Shown: piece after piece, positions 15,721 through 21,460 of the stretch
Position numbering within the stretch: the stretch's first letter is position 1
Layout: every line of letters begins with the position of its first letter
Source: Prolixibacteraceae bacterium
GTDB taxonomy: Bacteria; Bacteroidota; Bacteroidia; Bacteroidales; Prolixibacteraceae
DNA: 21,460 nucleotides
Reading direction: 5' to 3'
Assembly: GCA_003457135.1 (NCBI GenBank)
Contig: DMSQ01000030.1
Span: forward strand, 5,881 to 27,340
The notes under the pieces: generated by a model
Database searches by the model: none
What the model saw: only the letters and a program-made list of their open reading frames with translations
Told to the model about the DNA's origin: nothing
Position numbers and translations under genes: made by a program

Positions 15721-16782
15721 ATGGAAAAGAAAAACATTAACCGCAGGAATTTTCTGGGTACCAGTCTGGCTGCAGCAGCCGCGGTAACTGTCGGAAATTC
15801 ATTCGCTTCCGAAAACGGCAATAATCCTGTTCCTGTAAAAAAGAACGATCAACATCCCTTTAATGAGCGGACTTACAGCGCCATGCCAACCCGTTCGTTT
15901 GGGAAGACCGGGTACAAGGTGGGAATCCTGAGCCTCGGAGGACAAGCTACCCTCGAAATGAAGGGAACCGAAGCAGAATCCGAGAAAATCATTAACCGGG
16001 CCATTGATCTGGGGGTGAATTATATTGATACTGCCGCTTCGTATGGAGGAGGAATCAGCCAGTTAAATATTGGCAGGGTGATGAAAACCCGACGCAACGA
16101 AGTTTGGCTTGCCTCAAAAACGCATGACCGTACTTATACTGGTTCGATGAAATTATTGGAAGAAAGTCTGAAAAACCTGCAAACTGATCACCTCGATACC
16201 TGGCAATTGCACAATGTACAAACCATGGATCAACTGAACCAGATTTTTGCAGGCGATGGTGCAATTAAAGCCATGGAAAAAGCAAAGGCAGAAGGCATGG
16301 TTCGTAATATCGGAATTACCGGGCATTTCGAACCTCTGGTGCTTTTGGAAGCTATAAAACGATATCCTTTCGACTCAATCCTTTTAGCAGTTAATGCAGC
16401 CGACATTCATTACCTGAGCTTTATCAATTATTTGCTTCCTGAAGCTCAGAAACGGGGAATTGCAATTATTGGAATGAAAGTCGCCACACGCGGACGGATG
16501 ATTTCGACCTGGACCCCACCACCACTGGAAGAACAACCCGAACGTTTGAGAACTCCAAAACCGGGAACCATTACGATCAAAGAAGCATTAAGCTACAACA
16601 TGAGTTTGCCGGTGAGTACCACCATTATCGGAGTTGATAATGTGGCTCAGATTGAAGAAGATGTAAAAATTGCTTCCGAATTTTCGCCTCTTTGCGAAGC
16701 AGAAATGAAGGAAATTGAATTTAAAACTTTACCCATTGTTCGTCAGGGATTGTATTTCAGGAGATGGGATCTTGGAGCGTAG
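15721..16782 (+). CDS. Tat-exported aldo/keto reductase
   Basis: A 353-residue aldo/keto reductase with a Tat signal at the N-terminus: NINRRNFLG (5-13, twin Arg at 8-9), an Ala-rich hydrophobic stretch and a cleavage-like SFASEN near residue 30. The catalytic tetrad is intact: Asp103 (NYIDTAASYGGG), Tyr108, Lys133 (LASKTHDRTY) and His164 (WQLHN). The C-terminal MSLPVSTTIIGVDNVAQIEED is the cofactor-binding region. Family members reduce aldehydes and ketones with NADPH; how an exported enzyme obtains cofactor is not obvious, so it may carry it folded through Tat. The sugar-oxidoreductase theme of the window suggests a carbohydrate substrate, but this is inference. The PIG-L gene follows after 90 bases. 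Confidence 0.88.
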   Translation: MEKKNINRRNFLGTSLAAAAAVTVGNSFASENGNNPVPVKKNDQHPFNERTYSAMPTRSFGKTGYKVGILSLGGQATLEMKGTEAESEKIINRAIDLGVNYIDTAASYGGGISQLNIGRVMKTRRNEVWLASKTHDRTYTGSMKLLEESLKNLQTDHLDTWQLHNVQTMDQLNQIFAGDGAIKAMEKAKAEGMVRNIGITGHFEPLVLLEAIKRYPFDSILLAVNAADIHYLSFINYLLPEAQKRGIAIIGMKVATRGRMISTWTPPPLEEQPERLRTPKPGTITIKEALSYNMSLPVSTTIIGVDNVAQIEEDVKIASEFSPLCEAEMKEIEFKTLPIVRQGLYFRRWDLGA

Positions 16783-16872
16783 CGATTGATAGGGGCTCTA
16801 TCCTGTTTGGTGTGGGTAATAATTATGACGGAAAATTGAAATAATGAATTTGTAACCTTTGAAAAAAATACC

Positions 16873-17748
16873 ATGTTAAAAATTATCATCATTGTCGGAT
16901 TACTGCTGATTTTTCTAAATCCAGTTTTTGCACAGAATCAAAAGATCAATGTGGTGGTTATCGGGGCACATCCCGATGATTGTGACCTTGATGCAGGAGG
17001 GACAGCCATCCTGTTTGCAAAATTGGGGCACCGTGTATTATTTGTTTCGGCTACCAATGGCGATGCGGGTCATTTTAACAAGGGCGGAGAAGTTCTGGCC
17101 AAAATCAGAAAGGCAGAAGCCGAAGAGGCCGGTAAACGTTTCGGAGTTACCTATAAAGTACTCGACAATCACGACGGGTTGCTTATGCCTGATTTAAACC
17201 TTCGGTTACAGCTTATACGGGCAATCAGGGAATGGAAGGCCGATGTGGTAATCGGTCACCGGCCATACGACTATCATCCCGATCACCGGAATACTGCCAT
17301 TGCCTTGCAGGATGCGGCATTTTTGGTTATAGTACCAAATATTGCACCCGAAACCCCGGCACTAAAGAAGAACCCGGTTTTTTTGTACTCCGAAGACCGG
17401 TTTAAAAAACCAAATCCATTTACTCCTGATATCGTTGTTGACATTTCAGATGTTTTCGAACAAAAGATGTATGCCGCATCAGCTCACCAATCTCAGTTTT
17501 TTGAATGGTTGCCATGGTTGGCCGGCCAATTGGAAAGTGTTCCAAAAACTGAATCAGACCGTCTGAAATGGCTGGCAGGAAAGAGATACGGAAGCATCAC
17601 AAAAGAGATGAAAGCCGGATTATATAAATGGTATGGAGAAGAAGGAAATCAGGCAAAATATGCTGAAGCGTTCGAGATTTGTGAATATGGCAGCTATCCT
17701 GATGAAGCAGAAATAAGGAGAATTTTTCCCATGTTGGGGAAGAACTGA
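16873..17748 (+). CDS. PIG-L/LmbE family deacetylase, secreted
   Basis: A 291-residue protein with a Sec signal peptide (hydrophobic residues 2-18, cleavage likely after VFA at 20). The zinc-binding motif AHPDD is at 32-36 and the second metal motif YHPDH at 134-138, followed by RNTAIALQDAAFL. PIG-L/LmbE proteins remove acetyl groups from N-acetylglucosamine in various conjugates; an exported member in a Bacteroidota genome probably acts on glycan or glycoside N-acetyl groups in the periplasm. Together with the Tat aldo/keto reductase upstream it may form a small exported carbohydrate-modifying unit. The C-terminal part (ASAHQSQFFEWLPWL) has the usual family His. The ATG start fits the signal peptide. 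Confidence 0.9.
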   Translation: MLKIIIIVGLLLIFLNPVFAQNQKINVVVIGAHPDDCDLDAGGTAILFAKLGHRVLFVSATNGDAGHFNKGGEVLAKIRKAEAEEAGKRFGVTYKVLDNHDGLLMPDLNLRLQLIRAIREWKADVVIGHRPYDYHPDHRNTAIALQDAAFLVIVPNIAPETPALKKNPVFLYSEDRFKKPNPFTPDIVVDISDVFEQKMYAASAHQSQFFEWLPWLAGQLESVPKTESDRLKWLAGKRYGSITKEMKAGLYKWYGEEGNQAKYAEAFEICEYGSYPDEAEIRRIFPMLGKN

Positions 17749-17773
17749 TTTACAGAAGGACTGATTTTTTTGT

Positions 17774-17810
17774 TGCGGGTTTCGAGGTTAACACACACAC
17801 GAAACCCGCA
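17774..17810. terminator. Strong hairpin between convergent genes
   Basis: A perfect 11-base stem (arms 17774-17784 and 17800-17810, tgcgggtttcg with its complement) closes a 15-base loop. It lies in the 117-base gap between the PIG-L gene (+) and the ABC-F gene (-). A T-run lies before it on the plus strand and a further T-run (17829-17834) lies after it, so it may terminate transcription from either side, though the T-tract position is not classic for the plus strand. Confidence 0.55.
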
Positions 17811-17840
17811 TCTCGTAACGCGTAACAGTTTTTTCTGTAA

Positions 17841-17867
17841 ACTGCGACTGATTACTGATCACTGATT
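17841..17867. repeat. Short repeats: actgcgactga and three tandem actgatt/actgatc units
   Basis: Bases 17841-17851 are the reverse complement of the word in the direct repeats at 7359-7369 and 7372-7382. They lead into three 7-base units, actgatt, actgatc and actgatt (17847-17867), the last overlapping two bases of the ABC-F stop codon. Confidence 0.6.
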
Positions 17868-19509
17868 ATTTCCTCCCTGTTCGCTCAATCTCGCGCAGGT
17901 TGTCAAGCTTTTTCTTCTGAAGGAATCCTTTGATATCGTACAAATGTTCTTTTATTTGTTTGTTCCCGAATTCGAAAACTTTTTCAGCCAGTCCGTCTAA
18001 AAAATCACGGTCGTGTGAAACCAGAATCAATGTTCCGTCGAAATCCTGGAGGGCGCTTTTCAGGATGTCTTTGGTACGCATATCAAGGTGATTGGTGGGC
18101 TCATCTAAAATCAGCAGGTTCACCGGTTCGAGCAAAAGCTTGACCATGGCTAGCCGGGTACGCTCGCCTCCTGAAAGAACCTTTACCTTTTTGGTGATGT
18201 TGTCGCCACCGAACATGAATGCCCCAAGAAGATCTTTAATTTTGGTGCGTATATCGCCTACCGCAACATCGTCGATGGTTTGAAACACGGTCAGGTCTTC
18301 ATTCAGGAGCGAAGCCTGGTTCTGCGCAAAATAACCAACCATGGTATTATGTCCCAGAGTCAGTTTTCCTTCGTAATCAATTTCTCCCATCATGGCTTTC
18401 ACCAAAGTTGATTTTCCCTCGCCGTTTTTGCCCACAAATGCAACCTTTTCGCCTCGTGAAATGGTGAGTGAGGCATTCTTAAACACCAGATGATCGCCGT
18501 AACTTTTACTCACTTCTTCCAGAATAACCGGGTAATTTCCGGAGCGGGGCGAAGGAGGGAATTTAAGCCTGAGAGCTGAAGAATCAACCTCATCAATCTC
18601 AACCAGTTCGAGCTTATCTAGCATTTTTACACGTGATCCGACCTGCAATGTTTTGGAGTAAGTTCCTTTGAAACGCTCGATAAATTCGGTGGTTTCGGCA
18701 ATCATTTTTTGCTGCTCGTCGAATGCTTTTTGCTGCTGTTCGCGGCGTTCGCGGCGGAGTTCAAGGTAATGCGAGTAATTTACCTTATAGTCGTAAATAC
18801 GGCCCATGGTTACTTCAATAGTCCGGTTGGTGATGTTATCTATAAATGCCCGGTCATGCGAAATGACAATCACCGCTTTGGCGCTGTTGATAAGGAATTC
18901 TTCGAGCCATTGAATAGATTCGATGTCCATGTGGTTGGTCGGTTCATCGAGCAAAATCAGGTCAGGCTTTTGCAGAAGTATTTTGGCAAGTTCGATACGC
19001 ATTCGCCAGCCGCCGCTGAATTCGCTGGTTGGCCGGGTAAAATCTTCACGGAGAAAACCTAGCCCGAAGAGAATCTTTTCTACTTCTGCGTCAAAATTAA
19101 TTTCTTCAACCGAATAATATTTTTCGCTTAGGGTCGAAACCCGTTCAATCAGATCGGAGTAGTAATCTGATTCGTAATCGGTACGTGTTGCCAATTCTTC
19201 GTTCAAAGAGGCAATCTCGCGTTCCATTTCAAATATGCGGGCAAAAGCCTGCGAAGCCTCTTCAAAAACAGTACGGTTGTCTTCGGTCAAGAGGTGTTGC
19301 GGCAGATAAGCAATAACTGCATCTTTGGGAGCCGAAATCCTTCCTTTGTTTGCTGTTCGTTCGCCCGCAATCACTTTTAAAAGGGTTGATTTTCCTGCCC
19401 CATTTTTCCCCATCAAAGCAATGCGGTCCTTTTCGTTTATCACAAATGAGATATCCGAGAAAAGCGCCGATCCGCCAAACTCCACCGTAAGTCCGTCAAC
19501 TGAAATCAT
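17866..19509 (-). CDS. ABC-F family ATPase (translation-associated, Uup/YdiF-like)
   Basis: A 547-residue soluble protein with two ABC domains and no membrane segment. Domain 1: Walker A GKNGAGKST (34-42), signature SGGWRMRIELAK, Walker B LILLDEPTNHMD. Domain 2: Walker A GKNGEGKST, signature SGGERTRLAMVK, Walker B LLILDEPTNHLD. The linker between is charged and helical, rich in Glu, Gln and Arg, as in ribosome-binding ABC-F proteins. ABC-F proteins act on the ribosome, either in translation quality control or, in some subgroups, antibiotic protection; the type cannot be resolved from sequence alone. The start is ATG 19507-19509 (MISVDGLTVEF). A longer frame from TTG at 19536 would begin inside the promoter box and is rejected. 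Confidence 0.92.
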   Translation of the reverse strand: MISVDGLTVEFGGSALFSDISFVINEKDRIALMGKNGAGKSTLLKVIAGERTANKGRISAPKDAVIAYLPQHLLTEDNRTVFEEASQAFARIFEMEREIASLNEELATRTDYESDYYSDLIERVSTLSEKYYSVEEINFDAEVEKILFGLGFLREDFTRPTSEFSGGWRMRIELAKILLQKPDLILLDEPTNHMDIESIQWLEEFLINSAKAVIVISHDRAFIDNITNRTIEVTMGRIYDYKVNYSHYLELRRERREQQQKAFDEQQKMIAETTEFIERFKGTYSKTLQVGSRVKMLDKLELVEIDEVDSSALRLKFPPSPRSGNYPVILEEVSKSYGDHLVFKNASLTISRGEKVAFVGKNGEGKSTLVKAMMGEIDYEGKLTLGHNTMVGYFAQNQASLLNEDLTVFQTIDDVAVGDIRTKIKDLLGAFMFGGDNITKKVKVLSGGERTRLAMVKLLLEPVNLLILDEPTNHLDMRTKDILKSALQDFDGTLILVSHDRDFLDGLAEKVFEFGNKQIKEHLYDIKGFLQKKKLDNLREIERTGRK

Positions 19510-19533
19510 TCTAACCTGTTTTTTTTGAAGGCG

Positions 19534-19541
19534 CAAAGATA
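19534..19541 (-). promoter_or_regulatory. Putative -7 box (TATCTTTG) of the ABC-F gene
   Basis: The minus strand reads TATCTTTG, a perfect TAnnTTTG match, 24 bases before the ATG at 19509. A TTTG lies 15 bases further upstream, somewhat closer than usual. The leader would be only about 18 bases. Confidence 0.5.
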
Positions 19542-19604
19542 TACGATTTGCCCGATCAAATTCATTTGGGTATTCTTTGCTGCCAATATTCCTGAAAAGT
19601 TTAA

Positions 19605-19973
19605 ACTACATGTATTAAACTGAAAAAGAATGAATGGCGCACCCAAACCGGTATTTCTTCTCCTGAAATCAGTTACTTGAAAGATGGTGTTAACAACAAA
19701 TCCGCCGATCCTTTTCAGGAACAACGCTTCGAACTTTCCCAATCGGTTGACTTTCCTTTGACCACTTCCTACCGTTTAAAAGCCCTGAAGGAAGGAGAAA
19801 AAGCGATGGAGTTCAGCATTCAGGAAGAGGAAAGTAAAGTAAAAGCCGGTGTAAAATCGCGCTATATAGAAGTAATTTACGCGATTCACCTTCAGAGGCT
19901 TCGAGACCAACAACTGAAGCTCGCCACCGAATTATACAATGCCGAACTCCGGAAAGAAGGAAAAGATTGAGGG
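19605..19973 (+). pseudogene. Remnant of a TolC-family outer membrane efflux protein gene
   Basis: The frame is open from a stop at 19602-19604 to TGA 19971-19973, about 122 codons. It reads as an internal piece of a TolC/CusC-type outer membrane factor: NEWRTQTGISSPEISYLKDG, then EQRFELSQSVDFPLTTSYRLKALKEGEKAM, then KAGVKSRYIEVIYAIHLQRLRDQQLKLATELYNA. Intact proteins exceed 400 residues and begin with a signal peptide; here the N-terminus is missing and the match stops after LATELYNA. The remaining ELRKEGKD tail does not look like the family. A gene relic left by deletion is the best reading. No pump partner genes are nearby. Confidence 0.75.
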
Positions 19974-20311
19974 AGTGGTTGAAGGAGAATAACCAGGCTC
20001 CAATGTTCAATTATTTTTATTTTTTGTTTTATTGCCAACCGACTTTATACACTAATTGCTTTTATAATCAAAAACTACTGCTATCTTGGCAAAATAAATT
20101 TGACCAACGAATTCTACTATTTCATCCGAATCTAATTTGTTTTTTAATTGCCGGATGGAACTCGCATGTGAGATATTCACTTCGCGGATTTCCGCTTTGT
20201 TCCAATTCACTGTTGTTTGTGTTTAACGAACATGCTTGTTTCACTAAAAATTCAAGATGAAATGCTTAACGGTGGTTGTGCATTTAAAATCGAACATAAA
20301 CATACAACACA
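19974..20311. other. Non-coding gap between the TolC relic and the outer membrane gene
   Basis: This 338-base AT-rich stretch holds no convincing gene. A plus-strand TAAATTTG at 20095-20102 matches the -7 consensus but lies over 200 bases from the next start and lacks a -33 element. The region could be further decayed sequence of the TolC gene or a long leader for the downstream gene; I see no other structure. Confidence 0.5.
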
Positions 20312-21460
20312 ATGAAATCTATAATAAATTACCAAAATGGATTTTGTTTTGAGCGGTTCTACAGCCTGGTCATAAAAAATCTTTTCATTGGTGCATTGGT
20401 TTTTGCAGGTATTCAATCGTCAGTTCTGGCACAGGATAGCATGTTTAAAAAATCATCCTGGTGGTTGGGTACGTCAGGAGGCGCTAATTTAAATCTGTAC
20501 CACGGTTCTACTCAGGTTGTAAATTCAGAGTTAACCATTTCAGCGGCTTACCAAAACAGAAAAGGGATTGGGCTTTTTGCTTTCCCGGTTTTGGAGTTTC
20601 ATCGTCCTGATTCAAAATTAGGCTTCATTTTAAACGCAGGATATGAAAGCCGGAAAGGTTCGTTCGATAAAGCATTCTCTACTAAGCTGGCTTATATTAC
20701 TGTAGAACCAAGCTTACGCCTTAATCTTTTCAGGTCGCCTTTATATTTGTTTTCCGGACCCCGGTTTGCTTTAAACATTGATAACCGTTTCACTTACGGG
20801 CAAACAGGTGGGAATTTCAGCAACATGAAAAAATCACTGGTTTCTATGCAAATTGGGGCAGGATACGATCTTTCACTAACAGCTAAAAACAATAAAACTC
20901 AGGTTATTCTTGCTCCTTTTGTGTCCTTCCATCCTTATTTTGGTCAAAATCCACGTTCGATAGAATCGTGGAACTTAACCACATTGAGAGCCGGTATTGC
21001 CTTAAAATTTGGGAGAAGCCATCAAATAACCATTCCTGAGCAGGTTGAAGTACCTGTAGTTATTGCAGTTGAACCTGAAACCAGATTTTTATTGAACGAT
21101 TCAGGAAATATCCCGGCCGAACCATCTGTTGAGGAAGTATTTCCACTTCGGAAATCTATCTATTTCAATTTAAAATCATCTGAAATACCAAATATTGGCA
21201 TTAAGCCAGGTAATGATCAGGAAAAGGAACTCAAAGAGGACAGGGTTGCATTATCACCACTTTTAAATCTTTCCGACAGTTCTTTCCGGCGAACGATTGT
21301 GCATGACAATTTTTTGAACATTCTTGGTGACCGGATGGTAAAAAATCCATCGAACGCAATCACTTTGATAGGTTCTTCGGAGCATGGAGCGAAGGATGGA
21401 CAGCAAATGGCAGAGGCAATAAAATTATTTCTGGTTGGCGTTTATGGAATTGATGCTTCG
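20312..21460 (+). CDS. Outer-membrane beta-barrel / OmpA-like family protein, 3'-truncated by the window edge
   Basis: The frame is open from ATG 20312 to the window end (383 codons). The N-terminal extension is unusual (MKSIINYQNGFCFERFYSLV), then a hydrophobic segment ending in SSVLAQ looks like a Sec signal with cleavage before QDS. Residues from about 49 to 240 alternate polar and aromatic in short strands (WWLGTSGGANLNLYHG, LGFILNAGYESR, LYLFSGPRFALNI, LVSMQIGAGYDLSL, LRAGIALKFG), as in an 8-10 strand outer membrane barrel. The last part has SIYFNLKSSEIP, NILGDRMVKNPS and AITLIGSSEHGAKDGQQMAEAIKLFLV, the Bacteroidota OmpA-C-type peptidoglycan-associated repeat. It is probably an envelope protein; the C-terminus is outside the window. 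Confidence 0.8.
   Translation, partial: MKSIINYQNGFCFERFYSLVIKNLFIGALVFAGIQSSVLAQDSMFKKSSWWLGTSGGANLNLYHGSTQVVNSELTISAAYQNRKGIGLFAFPVLEFHRPDSKLGFILNAGYESRKGSFDKAFSTKLAYITVEPSLRLNLFRSPLYLFSGPRFALNIDNRFTYGQTGGNFSNMKKSLVSMQIGAGYDLSLTAKNNKTQVILAPFVSFHPYFGQNPRSIESWNLTTLRAGIALKFGRSHQITIPEQVEVPVVIAVEPETRFLLNDSGNIPAEPSVEEVFPLRKSIYFNLKSSEIPNIGIKPGNDQEKELKEDRVALSPLLNLSDSSFRRTIVHDNFLNILGDRMVKNPSNAITLIGSSEHGAKDGQQMAEAIKLFLVGVYGIDAS

Noticed and set aside
16788..16802. Five-base stem (gatag/ctatc) after the aldo/keto reductase gene
   Set aside because: Short stem with no T-run; not convincing as a terminator.
19510..19536. TTG start giving a longer ABC-F protein
   Set aside because: The codon lies inside the TATCTTTG promoter box; the ATG at 19509 begins the family-typical sequence.
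20184..20195. Palindrome gcggatttccgc
   Set aside because: The loop would be only two bases; likely chance.
1..21460. CRISPR array, tRNA or rRNA genes
   Set aside because: No regular direct repeats with spacers and no cloverleaf or rRNA-like sequence was recognised on either strand.

Overview
The window looks like chromosomal DNA of a Bacteroidota bacterium, probably an environmental, glycan-degrading Bacteroidales/Marinilabiliales-type organism. The reasons are several promoter -7 boxes of the TAnnTTTG type in front of genes, no clear Shine-Dalgarno sequences, a Reg_prop-type propeller, several Tat-exported Gfo/Idh/MocA and TIM-barrel enzymes, and an OmpA-like outer membrane protein with a motif (ITLIGSSEHGAKDG) typical of this phylum. 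No rRNA, tRNA, CRISPR array or complete insertion sequence was seen.

Layout. 1-615 is the 3' end of a beta-propeller gene. 712-1936 (minus) holds a CBM9-like protein and a pair of overlapping small unknown genes. 2077-3177 (minus) is a sugar-kinase-like phosphotransferase, divergent from 3316-4869 (plus), a membrane tetraheme NapC/NirT-type cytochrome fused to a formylglycine-generating-enzyme-like (SUMF1/PvdO) domain. Then come three collinear Tat-exported enzymes: a Gfo/Idh/MocA dehydrogenase with a lipobox (5080-6432), a TIM-barrel isomerase/lyase (6438-7343) and a second Gfo/Idh/MocA dehydrogenase (7410-8687). Convergent to these is a 925-residue membrane-anchored propeller protein (8735-11512), then an orphan HicB-like gene (11592-11936) and a U32/TrhP-type tRNA hydroxylation protein (12017-13273). 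A 164-bp inverted-repeat (MITE-like) element lies at 13371-13534, followed by comB-like and patB-like genes, a Tat-exported aldo/keto reductase and a PIG-L deacetylase. An ABC-F ATPase lies on the minus strand (17866-19509), followed by a TolC-family gene remnant (about 19605-19973) and the 5' part of an outer-membrane barrel/OmpA-like gene (20312 to the window end).

The most interesting part is about 2077-8687. The dehydrogenase - TIM barrel - dehydrogenase set resembles the oxidative glycoside-cleavage gene sets of Bacteroides, in which a sugar 3-OH is oxidised to a ketone, the glycosidic bond is eliminated and the product is reduced again. Here the enzymes are exported and sit next to a membrane cytochrome fusion and a possible N-acetylhexosamine kinase. 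This suggests, as inference only, an envelope-located sugar-oxidation pathway that may be linked to the quinone pool. A second theme is intergenic repeats: a MITE-like palindrome and short repeated words shared between distant intergenic gaps.
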